A stretch of 64,000 bases of DNA, taken from positions 1,116,001-1,180,000 of the forward strand of contig OU365335.1 of NCBI GenBank assembly GCA_910822395.1, read 5' to 3'. This stretch comes from Pseudoclavibacter triregionum. GTDB lineage: Bacteria > Actinomycetota > Actinomycetes > Actinomycetales > Microbacteriaceae. A program made the translations under genes and the position numbers. Positions 18,179 through 27,253 of this stretch are shown one piece after another. The notes under the pieces were generated by a model. The model made no database searches. It had not been told where the DNA came from and saw nothing but the letters and a program-made list of their open reading frames with translations. Each line of letters starts with the position of its first letter. Position 1 is the stretch's first letter.

Positions 18179-18742
18179 GTGAGCCCTCCCCGCCTCGCGC
18201 CCGACGAACGCCGCGCCCAGATCCTGGGCGCCGTCGTCCCCGCGATCCTCGAGCACGGCGCCGCCGTCACCTCGCGGCAGCTCGCGGCCGCCGCCGGCGT
18301 CGCCGAGGGCACGATCTTCCGCGTCTTCGGCGACAAGGAGTCCCTCCTCCGCGCCGTCGCCGCGAACGAGGCCTGCCACGCGTACAGCCTCGACGGCCTC
18401 GAGCCCGACGCCGGGCGCGATCTGGCCGCCACCGTCGAGCTCGTCCTCGACCGCATCGTCGAGCGCGTGGGCGCCTTCATGCGCGTCGCCTTCGCCCTCG
18501 GCCCCGTCGCCCGCGACGAGAACGTCCGCGCGAACGAGGCGTACGGCGGATTCATCGTCGGCATCGCCCGCCTCCTCGAGCCGCACCGCGCCGAGCTGCG
18601 CACCGACCCCATCCCCGCCGCCACGATCATCTCGACCGTGGCCATCGCGGCGAGCTCCGACTGGGCGCAGCCCGTCCAGCCCCTCCCGCCCCTGGCCGCC
18701 CTCGACGTCCTCCTCCACGGCATCACCGCGAAGCCGGCCTGA
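18179..18742 (+). CDS. TetR/AcrR-family transcriptional regulator
   Basis: The 187-residue protein starts VSPPRLAPDERRAQILGAVV and carries the TetR helix-turn-helix at about 20-55 (VTSRQLAAAAGVAEGTIFRV), followed by FGDKESLLRAVA. The ligand domain is unremarkable. A further in-frame GTG at 18149 exists, but it lies inside the operator; GTG 18179 sits 8 bases after TAGGCT and gives the normal N-terminus. The ABC exporter genes follow 108 bases downstream on the same strand, so it probably senses an exported compound and represses them. The ligand is unknown. Confidence 0.9.
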   Translation: MSPPRLAPDERRAQILGAVVPAILEHGAAVTSRQLAAAAGVAEGTIFRVFGDKESLLRAVAANEACHAYSLDGLEPDAGRDLAATVELVLDRIVERVGAFMRVAFALGPVARDENVRANEAYGGFIVGIARLLEPHRAELRTDPIPAATIISTVAIAASSDWAQPVQPLPPLAALDVLLHGITAKPA

Positions 18743-18850
18743 CGCCCCGGCCCCGGCCTCCGCCTGCCCCTCCGGCCCCACGTTCCCCACCTGCCTTCCC
18801 CGCATCCGCCTTCCCCACCTCCCTCGATCCCGAGAGAAGAGATCCGCACC

Positions 18851-20584
18851 GTGCTGTCCAAGCTCCTCTGGCGATATCTGGCCCCCAAGTGGCCGCTCGT
18901 CGTCGGCGTCCTCGTCTTCCAGCTGCTCCAGGCCCTCGCCTCGCTGTACCTGCCGAGCCTCAACGCCGACATCATCAACAACGGCGTCGCCAAGGGCGAC
19001 ACCGGCTACATCTGGTCGACCGGCTCGTGGATGCTCCTCGTGAGCCTCGGCCAGATCGTCGCCTCGATCATCGCCACCTGGTTCGCCGGCAAGGCCGCCA
19101 TGGGCATGGGCCGCGACCTGCGCCGCGACATCTTCGGCCACGTCGCCGACTTCTCCGAGCGCGAGCTCTCGAAGTTCGGCGCGGGCTCCCTCATCACCCG
19201 CTCGACGAACGACGTCCAGCAGGTGCAGATGCTCGCCATGATGGGCGCGACGATGCTCGTCTCGGCCCCGATGCTCGCGATCGGCGGCATCATCATGGCC
19301 CTCCGCCAGGACATCGGCCTGAGCTGGATCATCGCGGTCGCGGTGCCGGTCCTCCTCGTCGCGATGCTCCTCATCGTGGCCCGCATGGTGCCCCTGTTCC
19401 GCATGTACCAGGACAAGATCGACGGCGTGAACCGCGTGCTGCGCGAGCAGCTCACCGGCATCCGCGTCGTGCGCGCCTTCGTCCGCGAGGACATCGAGAC
19501 CGAGCGCTTCCGCGAGAAGAACGCCGACCTCACGCAGGTCGGCAAGAAGGTCGGCGACCTCTTCGTGCTGCTCTTCCCCGTCGCGATGCTCATCCTCGAG
19601 GCGACGACGATCGCCGTCATCTGGTTCGGCGGCATCGAGGTCGACAGCGGCGCCGTCCAGATCGGCACGATCTTCGCCTACATGATGTACGTGATGCAGA
19701 TCCTCGTGGGCGTCGTCATGGCGTCGTTCATGACGGTGATGATCCCGCGCGCCGCCGTGTGCGCCGAGCGCATCGGCGAGGTCCTCGACACCGACTCCTC
19801 GCTCGCGTGGAGCGCGACTCCGCTCACCGGCCAGACCTCGCCGGGCTCGATCGAGCTCGAGGGCGTCGGCTTCACCTACCCCGGCGCCGAGGCGCCCGTC
19901 CTCCAGGGCATCACCTTCCGCGCCGATCCGGGCGAGACGGTGGCGATCATCGGCTCCACCGGCTCCGGCAAGACGACGCTCATCGGCCTCGTGCCGCGCC
20001 TGTTCGACGCGACCGAGGGCTCGGTGAAGGTCGGCGGCATCGAGGTGCGGGACGCCGACTCCTCCGAGCTCTGGAAGGGCATCGGCCTCGTGCCGCAGCG
20101 CCCCTTCCTCTTCTCCGGCACGATCGCCTCGAACCTCCGCTTCGGCAAGGAGGACGCGACGGACGACGAGCTCTGGCGCGCCCTCGAGATCGCTCAGGCG
20201 GCGGACTTCGTCCGCGACAAGCCCCTCCAGCTCGAGGAGCCCATCTCGCAGGGCGGCACGAACGTGTCCGGCGGCCAGCGCCAGCGCCTCGCGATCGCCC
20301 GCGCGATCGTGCACCAGCCGCGCATCCTCATCTTCGACGACTCGTTCTCGGCGCTCGACGTCACGACCGACGCGAAGCTCCGCCAGGCGCTCTGGCGCGA
20401 GCTGCCCGACGTCACGAAGCTTGTCGTCGCCCAGCGCGTGTCGACGATCACCGACGCCGACCGCATCGTCGTCCTCGACGGCGGCCGGATGGTCGGGATC
20501 GGCACGCACGAGCAGCTCCTCGAGGGCTGCGAGACGTATCGCGAGATCGTCGAGTCCCAGCTCGGGGCGGAGGCGACGGCATGA
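18851..20584 (+). CDS. ABC exporter half-transporter, degenerate subunit of a heterodimer
   Basis: A 577-residue type IV exporter half with an N-terminal six-helix membrane domain (about 1-310) and a C-terminal ATPase. Walker A is GSTGSGKTT and the signature VSGGQRQRLAIARA is intact. The Walker B end is ILIFDDSFSALD (Asp replaces the catalytic Glu) and the H-loop is VVAQRVST (Gln replaces His). This is the pattern of the inactive-site subunit in heterodimers such as TM287/288 and BmrCD. The GTG start follows GAGAAGAGA. The stop overlaps the partner gene start (ATGA). It is probably a drug, lipid or peptide exporter controlled by the upstream TetR. Confidence 0.92.
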   Translation: MLSKLLWRYLAPKWPLVVGVLVFQLLQALASLYLPSLNADIINNGVAKGDTGYIWSTGSWMLLVSLGQIVASIIATWFAGKAAMGMGRDLRRDIFGHVADFSERELSKFGAGSLITRSTNDVQQVQMLAMMGATMLVSAPMLAIGGIIMALRQDIGLSWIIAVAVPVLLVAMLLIVARMVPLFRMYQDKIDGVNRVLREQLTGIRVVRAFVREDIETERFREKNADLTQVGKKVGDLFVLLFPVAMLILEATTIAVIWFGGIEVDSGAVQIGTIFAYMMYVMQILVGVVMASFMTVMIPRAAVCAERIGEVLDTDSSLAWSATPLTGQTSPGSIELEGVGFTYPGAEAPVLQGITFRADPGETVAIIGSTGSGKTTLIGLVPRLFDATEGSVKVGGIEVRDADSSELWKGIGLVPQRPFLFSGTIASNLRFGKEDATDDELWRALEIAQAADFVRDKPLQLEEPISQGGTNVSGGQRQRLAIARAIVHQPRILIFDDSFSALDVTTDAKLRQALWRELPDVTKLVVAQRVSTITDADRIVVLDGGRMVGIGTHEQLLEGCETYREIVESQLGAEATA

Positions 20585-22821
20585 GCCCTGACGACCGCGG
20601 CGACCGCATCCCCTCCGACCAGATCAGCCCCCGCTCCGAGGACGGCGACTTCCCCATGACCCACACCGCACCGGGCGAGACGCCCGAGCAGCAGCACCGC
20701 GGGCGCCACGGCGGCGAGCTCGAACCCGCCGTCTCCGCGCCACCCGCCTCCTCCGGCGAGCCGGCCCCGCTCACGCTCGACGACGGCGACGAGGTCCCCG
20801 CCGACGAGTCCGTCACCCCCGACGAGGAGCACGGCGTCGAGGACGAGGCCACCGCGAACGCCCGCATCCAGGCGGGCGGCCAGGCCGGCGGAAAGGCGAA
20901 GAACTTCGGCCCCTCGTTCAAGCGCCTCCTGGGCCTGCTCGCCCCCTACAAGCGGTCCTTCGCCTTCGTCTCGGTGCTCGGCGCGATCTCGGTGCTCCTC
21001 ACCGTCATCGCCCCGAAGGTGCTCGGCGAGGCGACGAACGTCCTCTTCGAGGGCGTCATCTCGAAGCAGCTCCCCGCCGGCGTCACGCAGGAGATGGTCG
21101 TCGAGGGCATGCGCGCCCAGGGCCAGGAGGACCTCGCGAACATGGTCTCTGCCATGACGCTGCGTCCCGGCGAGGGCGTCGACTTCGAGCGCCTCGGCCA
21201 GATCCTCCTCATCGTGCTCGCCCTCTACGTGGTCGGCGGCATCCTGAGCTGGATCCAGGGCTACGTCGTGAACCTCATCATGGTGAAGGCGATGTACCGC
21301 CTCCGCGAGGACGTCGAGGCCAAGGTGAACCGCCTCCCGCTGAGCTACTTCGATCGCGTCCAGCGCGGCGACGTGCTCTCGCGCGTCACGAACGACATCG
21401 ACAACATCACCCAGACGCTCCAGCAGTCGCTTTCCGGCGCGCTCACCTCGATCCTCACGGTCGTCGGCGTCGTCGTCATGATGTTCTCGATCTCGTGGGA
21501 GCTCGCGCTCGTCGCGCTCATCTCCGTGCCGCTCACGGGCGTGCTCATGGGCGTCATCGGCCCCCGCTCGCAGAAGCAGTTCCAGCAGCAGTGGAAGCAG
21601 ACCGGCAAGCTCAACGCCCGCGTCGAGGAGTCGTTCTCGGGCCATGCGCTCGTGCGCGTCTTCGGCCGCGACGAGGATGCCCGCCGCGCGTTCGCCGAGG
21701 AGAACGAGGCCGTCTACCAGGCGAGCTTCAAGGCCCAGTTCCTCAGCGGCATCATGATGCCCGCGATGATGTTCATCGGGAACCTCTCCTACGTCGCGAT
21801 CGCCGTCATCGGCGGCCTCAAGGTCGCCTCGGGCTCGACGTCGCTCGGCGACGTGCAGGCGTTCATCCAGTACTCGCGCCAGTTCTCGCAGCCGCTCGCG
21901 CAGCTCGGCGGGATGGCGGCCGCCGTGCAGTCCGGCACCGCCTCGGCCGAGCGCGTCTTCGAGATCCTCGACGCGGAGGAGCAGACGCCCGACGCGGCCG
22001 ACGCCCCGAAGCCCGTCGGGGGCCGCGGCACGATCGAGTTCGAGCACGTCGCGTTCTCCTACGACCCCGAGAAGCCGCTCATCCGCGACCTCTCCTTCCG
22101 CGTGGAGCCCGGCCAGACCGTCGCGATCGTCGGCCCGACCGGCGCCGGCAAGACGACGCTCGTGAACCTGCTCATGCGCTTCTACGAGCTCGACGGCGGA
22201 CGGATCCTCCTCGACGGCCAGGACATCGCCGAGCTCACCCGCCATGACGTGCGCGAGCGCACCGGCATGGTGCTCCAGGACCCATGGCTCTTCCAGGGCA
22301 CGATCCTCGAGAACATCCGCTACGGACGCCAGGACGCGACCGACGAGGAGGTCCTCGCCGCCGCGAAGGCCTGCTACGTCGACCGCTTCGCGCACTCGCT
22401 GCCCGAGGGCTACGACACGATCCTCGACGAGGACGCGACGAACGTCTCGGCCGGCGAGCGCCAGCTCGTGACGATCGCGCGCGCCTTCGTGTCCGACCCG
22501 GCCGTGCTCATCCTCGACGAGGCCACGAGCTCCGTCGACACTCGCACGGAGCTGCTCCTCCAGCAGGCCATGGCGGCGCTCCGCGAGGGGCGCACGAGCT
22601 TCGTCATCGCGCACCGCCTCTCGACGATCCGCGACGCCGACCTCATCCTCGTCATGGAGCACGGCGACATCGTCGAGCAGGGCGACCACGACACCCTCCT
22701 CGCGAAGGGCGGCGCGTACGCGAAGCTCTACGCCTCGCAGTTCGAGGGCGCCCACGAGGTCGAGGAGGCGCCCGTCACGAGCGCCATCCCCGTGCCCGCG
22801 GGCGGCGGCATGGGCATGTAG
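20581..22821 (+). CDS. ABC exporter half-transporter, catalytic subunit of a heterodimer
   Basis: A 746-residue partner with a cytoplasmic N-terminal extension of about 100 residues rich in Asp, Glu, Pro and Gly, then six membrane helices with an unusually long insertion after helix 1 (about 155-200), and an ATPase domain. Walker A is GPTGAGKTT, Walker B LILDEATSSVD with the catalytic Glu, and the H-loop VIAHRLST. The signature is altered to VSAGERQLVTIARA. With the first subunit this gives one competent and one degenerate ATP site. An ATG at 20656 is an alternative start, but the ATGA overlap supports 20581. The C-terminus is Gly/Pro-rich. Confidence 0.92.
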   Translation: MSPDDRGDRIPSDQISPRSEDGDFPMTHTAPGETPEQQHRGRHGGELEPAVSAPPASSGEPAPLTLDDGDEVPADESVTPDEEHGVEDEATANARIQAGGQAGGKAKNFGPSFKRLLGLLAPYKRSFAFVSVLGAISVLLTVIAPKVLGEATNVLFEGVISKQLPAGVTQEMVVEGMRAQGQEDLANMVSAMTLRPGEGVDFERLGQILLIVLALYVVGGILSWIQGYVVNLIMVKAMYRLREDVEAKVNRLPLSYFDRVQRGDVLSRVTNDIDNITQTLQQSLSGALTSILTVVGVVVMMFSISWELALVALISVPLTGVLMGVIGPRSQKQFQQQWKQTGKLNARVEESFSGHALVRVFGRDEDARRAFAEENEAVYQASFKAQFLSGIMMPAMMFIGNLSYVAIAVIGGLKVASGSTSLGDVQAFIQYSRQFSQPLAQLGGMAAAVQSGTASAERVFEILDAEEQTPDAADAPKPVGGRGTIEFEHVAFSYDPEKPLIRDLSFRVEPGQTVAIVGPTGAGKTTLVNLLMRFYELDGGRILLDGQDIAELTRHDVRERTGMVLQDPWLFQGTILENIRYGRQDATDEEVLAAAKACYVDRFAHSLPEGYDTILDEDATNVSAGERQLVTIARAFVSDPAVLILDEATSSVDTRTELLLQQAMAALREGRTSFVIAHRLSTIRDADLILVMEHGDIVEQGDHDTLLAKGGAYAKLYASQFEGAHEVEEAPVTSAIPVPAGGGMGM

Positions 22822-22838
22822 CCCGAGCCCTCGCCGAA

Positions 22839-22886
22839 CGCGAGACGGCCCCGCTCCCGGATCATCCGGGGCGGGGCCGTCTCGCG
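22839..22886 (+). terminator. Perfect 16-bp hairpin ending the exporter operon
   Basis: CGCGAGACGGCCCCGC pairs with GCGGGGCCGTCTCGCG, and the loop itself can form CCCGG/CCGGG. It starts 17 bases after the stop codon. No T-tract follows. Confidence 0.75.
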
Positions 22887-22954
22887 TCCGCAGGCGACGC
22901 CGACGGTGGCGACCTGTCAGCCCGCCGCCGGCGTCGACGGCGACGCCGCGCGCG

Positions 22955-23626
22955 CTACCGCCAGAGCTCGTGCCACTCGAGCCCGAGCGCGCGCACCTGG
23001 CGGCGCAGGGTCGGGAGCGAGAGGCCGACGACCGTCGACGGATCGCCCTCGATCCGGTCGATGTAGGGGCCGCCGAGCGAGTCGATCGTGAAGGCGCCCG
23101 CCACCTCGAGCGGCTCGCCGGAGGCGATGTAGGCCTCGATCTCGTCGTCGTCGAGGTCGTCGGCGAACGTGACCCGGGCCGAGGCGACCTCTCCGATCTC
23201 GAGCACCTCGCCGGCAGGAAGCTCGGCGCCGCGGCGGCGGTCGGCGAGGAACTGCCCCGACCAGAGCACGCCCGTCCGTCCGCGCTGCGCGTGCCAGCGC
23301 TCGCGGGCGACGTCCGGCTCATGCGGCTTGCCGAGCACGCGCCCGTCGAGCTCGAACATCGAGTCGCCGCCGAGCACGAGGCCGTCGAGCGCCTCGCCCG
23401 TCTCCGGATCGAGCGCGCCGTCGGCGACGGCGAGGCACTTCGCGCGCGCGAGCACCGCGACGACCTCCTGCGGCGGGAGGGCGCCGACGCCGACCCCGCG
23501 CTCGGCGGCGTGCTCGGCGAGCACCGCGTCCTCGTCGACGGAGGAGGGGATGACGACGGGATCCACGCCCGCGGCCTTGAGCAGCGCGAGGCGAGCGGGC
23601 GAGGTCGAGGCGAGATAGAGCCGCAT
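22955..23626 (-). CDS. Maf-type nucleotide pyrophosphatase
   Basis: Hydrolyses non-canonical or modified nucleoside triphosphates. The protein has 223 residues and starts MRLYLASTSPARLALLKAAG, the canonical Maf opening with the phosphate-binding loop. Conserved Maf segments are VVIPSSVDED, the aspartate in LVLGGDSMFELDG and the C-terminal DRIEGDPSTVVGLSL. It is somewhat longer than many Maf proteins because of an insertion near residues 120-150. The leaderless -10 box TACCCT lies 7 bases before the ATG. The gene stands alone between a terminator and a divergent methyltransferase gene. Confidence 0.92.
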   Translation of the reverse strand: MRLYLASTSPARLALLKAAGVDPVVIPSSVDEDAVLAEHAAERGVGVGALPPQEVVAVLARAKCLAVADGALDPETGEALDGLVLGGDSMFELDGRVLGKPHEPDVARERWHAQRGRTGVLWSGQFLADRRRGAELPAGEVLEIGEVASARVTFADDLDDDEIEAYIASGEPLEVAGAFTIDSLGGPYIDRIEGDPSTVVGLSLPTLRRQVRALGLEWHELWR

Positions 23627-23633
23627 GGCGCCG

Positions 23634-23639
23634 AGGGTA
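23634..23639 (-). promoter_or_regulatory. Leaderless -10 box TACCCT for the Maf gene
   Basis: TACCCT on the minus strand is 7 bases before the ATG at 23626. No ribosome binding site is present. Confidence 0.55.
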
Positions 23640-23659
23640 GCGGGCGTCTGCGGTGGGCC

Positions 23660-23781
23660 GCCGAGCGGCAGCGGCCGAGCGCCGGGTGGTGCCGAACGGC
23701 AGCGGGCGAGCGCCGCATGACGCCGAAGGCAGCGGGAGAGCGCGGCACGGCCCAGACGGCGGCGGGCCGGCGCCGGGTGGC
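23660..23781. repeat. Four degenerate 31-bp tandem repeats between Maf and the methyltransferase gene
   Basis: Units begin at 23660, 23691, 23722 and 23753. The first three share the pattern GCCGA-CGGCAGCGG followed by GAGCGC and a variable tail; the fourth is 29 bases and more diverged. The block fills most of the region between two divergent leaderless promoters. It does not look coding on either strand. Confidence 0.65.
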
Positions 23782-23824
23782 GCCGCGAGGGCGGCGGCCA
23801 CGGCATCCGCCATGGACCGCCCAA

Positions 23825-23830
23825 TAGGCT
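23825..23830 (+). promoter_or_regulatory. Leaderless -10 box TAGGCT for the RNA methyltransferase
   Basis: TAGGCT is followed by GGCCGC and the ATG at 23837 (6-base gap). Confidence 0.6.
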
Positions 23831-23836
23831 GGCCGC

Positions 23837-25090
23837 ATGGCTGAGGTCGGCGAGGTGCTCGAGATCGAGATCGGCGACGTCGCCCACGGCGGCGTCTTCG
23901 TGGCGCGCCACGAGGGGCAGACGATCTTCGTCCCGGACGTCGCGCCAGGGGAGCGGGCCGAGATCCGCATCACCGAGTCGAAGCGCCGCTTCGCGCGCGC
24001 GGAGGCCCTCCGCATCCTCGAGCCGAGCCCCGAGCGCCGCGAGCACATCTGGCTCGAGGCGTCCATCGAGCGCGACCCCGCCGATCGCGTCGGCGGCGCC
24101 GAGCTCGGACACCTCGCCCTCCCGTTCCAGCGCGAGCTCAAGCGCCGCGTCCTCGTCGACGCGATGGCCCGCTTCGGCGGCCTCGCCGCGGGCCCCGCCG
24201 CCGAGGCCGAGGTCGAGCCGGCCCCCGGCGACGACGAGGCGGACGGCCTGCGCTGGCGCACCCGTGCGACCCTCCACGTCGACCGCCACGGGAACGTCGG
24301 CCCCTACGCCGCGCGCTCGCGGCGCATCATCCCCGTCCGCACCCTCCCGCTCGTCGTGCCCGACCTCGAGGAGCTCGCCCCGCTCGAGGGCGTCGAGGAG
24401 GGCGAGCCCGGCAGCATCGAGCTCACCGCCCCCGCGGAGCTCGACGCCCGCAGGCGCTTCGTGCCCGCCGACCGCCGCGCCCGCCGCCGCGAGCCGGCGC
24501 TGCTCACCGAGGTCGTGGCAGATCGCCGCTTCCTCGTCGACGAGGACGGCTTCTGGCAGGTGCACCGGATGGCCGCGACGACGCTCTTCGAGGCCGTCCG
24601 CGACGCCGCCCGCACCGCGGCCCTCCGACCCGACGCCCCGAACCTCGACCTCTACGGCGGCGTCGGCCTCCTCGCCGCCGCCCTCGGCGAGGCCATCGGC
24701 CCGGACGCCCGCGTCGAGACCGTCGAGGCCTTCGACCGCGCGACCGAGCGCGCCGCCGAGAACCTCCGCGAGTGGGCCGGGGCCACCGCCGTCACCGCGC
24801 GCGTCGACGCCTACCTCGACCGCCGACTCCGCGAGGAGGGCCCGGGCGCGCTCGAGGGCGCGACCGTCGTGCTCGACCCGCCGCGCGCCGGCGCGGGCCG
24901 CGAGGTCGTCGAGGCGCTCGACGCCCTCGAGCCGGCGCGGCTCGTCTACGTGGCCTGCGATCCCGTCGCGCTGGCGCGCGACGCCGGGCTGCTGCGCGAG
25001 CGCGGCTGGGAGCTCGAGATGCTCCGCGCCTTCGACCTCTTCCCCCACACGCACCACGTCGAGGCGCTCGCGCGGTTCCGCCGGGCATAG
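23837..25090 (+). CDS. TRAM-domain SAM-dependent RNA m5U methyltransferase (TrmA/RlmD family)
   Basis: Predicted to methylate uridine C5 in rRNA or tRNA. The 417-residue protein begins with a TRAM domain (about 1-60: GEVLEIEIGDVAHGGVFVAR). The SAM-binding core is near 265 (NLDLYGGVGLLAAALGEA). The catalytic motifs are LDPPRAGAGREVV and VYVACDPVALARD with the nucleophilic cysteine, and the C-terminal motif is FPHTHHVEALARF. The four cysteines that bind [4Fe-4S] in RlmD-type enzymes are absent: the corresponding stretch reads ERDPADRVGGAELGHLAL. The precise RNA site is not predictable. Transcription appears leaderless. Confidence 0.9.
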   Translation: MAEVGEVLEIEIGDVAHGGVFVARHEGQTIFVPDVAPGERAEIRITESKRRFARAEALRILEPSPERREHIWLEASIERDPADRVGGAELGHLALPFQRELKRRVLVDAMARFGGLAAGPAAEAEVEPAPGDDEADGLRWRTRATLHVDRHGNVGPYAARSRRIIPVRTLPLVVPDLEELAPLEGVEEGEPGSIELTAPAELDARRRFVPADRRARRREPALLTEVVADRRFLVDEDGFWQVHRMAATTLFEAVRDAARTAALRPDAPNLDLYGGVGLLAAALGEAIGPDARVETVEAFDRATERAAENLREWAGATAVTARVDAYLDRRLREEGPGALEGATVVLDPPRAGAGREVVEALDALEPARLVYVACDPVALARDAGLLRERGWELEMLRAFDLFPHTHHVEALARFRRA

Positions 25091-25120
25091 CCTCGGGCCC
25101 ACCGCCAGGACGCTCCGCGC

Positions 25121-25483
25121 CTAGAGCCGTCCGAAGTCCGTGCGGAAGGGATCGCCGGCGCCGCCGCGGAGCATGCGCTGCGAGCGCTCCCAGCGCGAGG
25201 CCGGACGCATGAGGTCGCGCGGGCGGTCGGCCGTCGAGCCGGAGTCGAGGATGCCGCGGAGCACGGCCACGATCGCGGCGAGCTCCTCGTCGCTCGGGTT
25301 CCCCGAGACGACGCGGCCGGAGGACGGCGTCCGCTCGGCCTCCGAGGGCACGACGATGTCCGCGCCCGAGGCGCTGCCGGCCGAGCCGCCGTCACCGGCC
25401 TGCGCCGCGTCGGCCGCAGCCCCGCCGGCCGCAGCCCCGCCGGCCTGCGCCTCGGCCCCCGCCCCGTCGATGACCTCGATCAC
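25121..25483 (-). CDS. Acyl-CoA carboxylase epsilon subunit
   Basis: Small actinobacterial subunit that stabilises the alpha-beta carboxylase complex. The 120-residue protein has a variable Ala/Gly-rich N-terminal half and the conserved epsilon core: [19 protein letters not shown], then [13 protein letters not shown] close to the C-terminus. The GTG start overlaps the beta-subunit stop (GTGA), so production is coupled. The diagnosis rests on this core and on the position directly after the beta gene. Confidence 0.88.
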   Translation of the reverse strand: MIEVIDGAGAEAQAGGAAAGGAAADAAQAGDGGSAGSASGADIVVPSEAERTPSSGRVVSGNPSDEELAAIVAVLRGILDSGSTADRPRDLMRPASRWERSQRMLRGGAGDPFRTDFGRL

Positions 25484-27096
25484 AGCGGGATGTTCCCGTG
25501 CTTCTTCGGCGGCAGCGAGGCGCGCTTTGTGCGGAGCGAGCGCAGCGCCTTCGTGATCACGACGCGCGTCGCGGCCGGCTCGATGACCGAGTCGAGCTCG
25601 CCGCGCTCGGCCGCGAGGAACGGCGAGGCGACGTTGTACGTGTACTCGTCGGCGAGCTTCGTGCGGACCGCGGCGACGTCCTCGCCCGCCTCCTCCGCGC
25701 GCTTGATCTCGCCGCGGTAGAGGATGTTCACGGCGCCCTGGCCGCCCATGACCGCGATCTCGGCCGTCGGCCAGGCGAAGTTGAGGTCGGCGCCGAGCTG
25801 CTTCGAGCCCATGACGATGTACGCGCCGCCGTAGGCCTTGCGCAGGATGCACGTCACGAGCGGCACCGTCGCCTCGGCGTACGCGTAGAGGAGCTTCGCG
25901 CCGCGGCGGATGACGCCCGACCACTCCTGGTCCGTGCCCGGCAGGTAGCCCGGCACGTCGACGAGCGTGAGGATCGGGATCGAGAAGGAGTCGCAGAAGC
26001 GCACGAAGCGCGCGGCCTTCTCGCCCGCCTCGATGTTCAGGGTGCCCGCCATCTGGCTCGGCTGGTTCGCGATGATGCCGACCGGGTTGCCCTCGATGCG
26101 CGCGAAGCCGACCACGATGTTCGGCGCGTAGAGCGGCTGCACCTCGAGGAACTCGCCGTCGTCGACGATCGTGCCGATGACCTCCTGCACGTCGTACGGC
26201 CGGTTCGGCGAGTCCGGGATGATCCGGTTGAGGGTGCGGTCCTGGTCGGTGATCTCGAGCTCGGCCTCCGCGTCGTAGCGCGGCGGGTCGGCGAGGTTGT
26301 TGTCGGGCAGGTAGGAGAGGAGGGCGCGCGCGTAGTCGAGCGCGTCGTCCTCGTCGGCCGCGAGGTAGTGCGAGACGCCCGAGGTGCGGTTGTGGGCGAG
26401 CGCGCCGCCGAGCTCCTCGAAGCCGACCTCCTCGCCCGTGACCGTCTTGATGACGTCCGGGCCGGTGACGAACATGTGGCTCGTCTTGTCGACCATGATG
26501 ACGAAGTCGGTGAGCGCGGGGGAGTACACGGCGCCGCCGGCGGCCGGGCCCATGACGATCGAGATCTGCGGGATGACGCCCGAGGCGGCCGTGTTCCGGC
26601 GGAAGATCTCGCCGTACTTGCCGAGCGCGACGACGCCCTCCTGGATGCGCGCGCCGCCCGAGTCGAGGATGCCGACGATCGGGCATCCGACCTTGATGGC
26701 GTGGTCCATGATCTTGATGATCTTCTCGCCCGCGACCTCGCCGAGCGAGCCGCCGAAGGTCGTGAAGTCCTGCGAGTAGACGGCGACCTGGCGGCCGTGG
26801 ATCGTGCCGACGCCGGTGACGACCGCGTCGCCGTAGGGGCGCTTCGCGTCCATGCCGAAGGCGGTCGTGCGGTGGCGCACGTACTCGTCGAGCTCGACGA
26901 AGGATCCCGGGTCGAGCAGCCCCTCGATGCGCTCGCGCGCCGTCTGCTTCCCCTTCTTGTGCTGCATCTCCTGCGAGACCCGCTCGGCGTCGACGACGGC
27001 CTCGCGGTGGCGGGCTCGGAGGTCGTCGACCTTGGCGGCGGTCGTGGAGGGGGCGTCGGGGCGGCGGGGCTCGCCGGCGGAGTCAGGCGCGTTCAT
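25480..27096 (-). CDS. Acyl-CoA carboxylase beta subunit (AccD5/PccB type)
   Basis: Carboxyltransferase that moves CO2 from biotin to acetyl-, propionyl- or longer acyl-CoA. The 538-residue protein has both halves of the crotonase-like fold. The acyl-CoA binding loop is [13 protein letters not shown] and the biotin side includes [30 protein letters not shown] and [20 protein letters not shown]. It is the partner of the alpha subunit at 10340-12139 and is followed by the epsilon gene. The TAGCAT box 7 bases upstream fits a leaderless start. Acyl chain preference cannot be set from sequence by eye. Confidence 0.95.
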   Translation of the reverse strand: MNAPDSAGEPRRPDAPSTTAAKVDDLRARHREAVVDAERVSQEMQHKKGKQTARERIEGLLDPGSFVELDEYVRHRTTAFGMDAKRPYGDAVVTGVGTIHGRQVAVYSQDFTTFGGSLGEVAGEKIIKIMDHAIKVGCPIVGILDSGGARIQEGVVALGKYGEIFRRNTAASGVIPQISIVMGPAAGGAVYSPALTDFVIMVDKTSHMFVTGPDVIKTVTGEEVGFEELGGALAHNRTSGVSHYLAADEDDALDYARALLSYLPDNNLADPPRYDAEAELEITDQDRTLNRIIPDSPNRPYDVQEVIGTIVDDGEFLEVQPLYAPNIVVGFARIEGNPVGIIANQPSQMAGTLNIEAGEKAARFVRFCDSFSIPILTLVDVPGYLPGTDQEWSGVIRRGAKLLYAYAEATVPLVTCILRKAYGGAYIVMGSKQLGADLNFAWPTAEIAVMGGQGAVNILYRGEIKRAEEAGEDVAAVRTKLADEYTYNVASPFLAAERGELDSVIEPAATRVVITKALRSLRTKRASLPPKKHGNIPL

Positions 27097-27103
27097 CGGC
27101 CCA

Positions 27104-27109
27104 ATGCTA
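27104..27109 (-). promoter_or_regulatory. Leaderless -10 box TAGCAT for the carboxylase beta gene
   Basis: TAGCAT on the minus strand, 7 bases before the ATG at 27096. Confidence 0.55.
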
Positions 27110-27175
27110 CAAGCAGATCGGCGAATCGATGGAGGACTGCTCCGAAGAGCCCGGCTCGCCCCGAGGGCCCGCCGA

Positions 27176-27181
27176 TAGGCT
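27176..27181 (+). promoter_or_regulatory. Probable -10 box TAGGCT upstream of the membrane protein-birA operon
   Basis: TAGGCT with a predicted leader of about 65 bases to the ATG at 27254. It is divergent from the carboxylase beta promoter, which lies about 70 bases away. Confidence 0.45.
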
Positions 27182-27253
27182 GGACGCGACGTCGACGACG
27201 GCCCGGGCCACCTGCCGCGCCGCGCGACGGAGGCCGAGGATCGGGGGGATCGC

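Noticed and set aside
17578-20580. Long plus-strand frame running from within the HNH gene into the exporter genes
   Set aside because: Only its last part (from 20581) is the genuine exporter subunit 2. The upstream portion is Arg/Pro-rich and overlaps two real genes in other frames.
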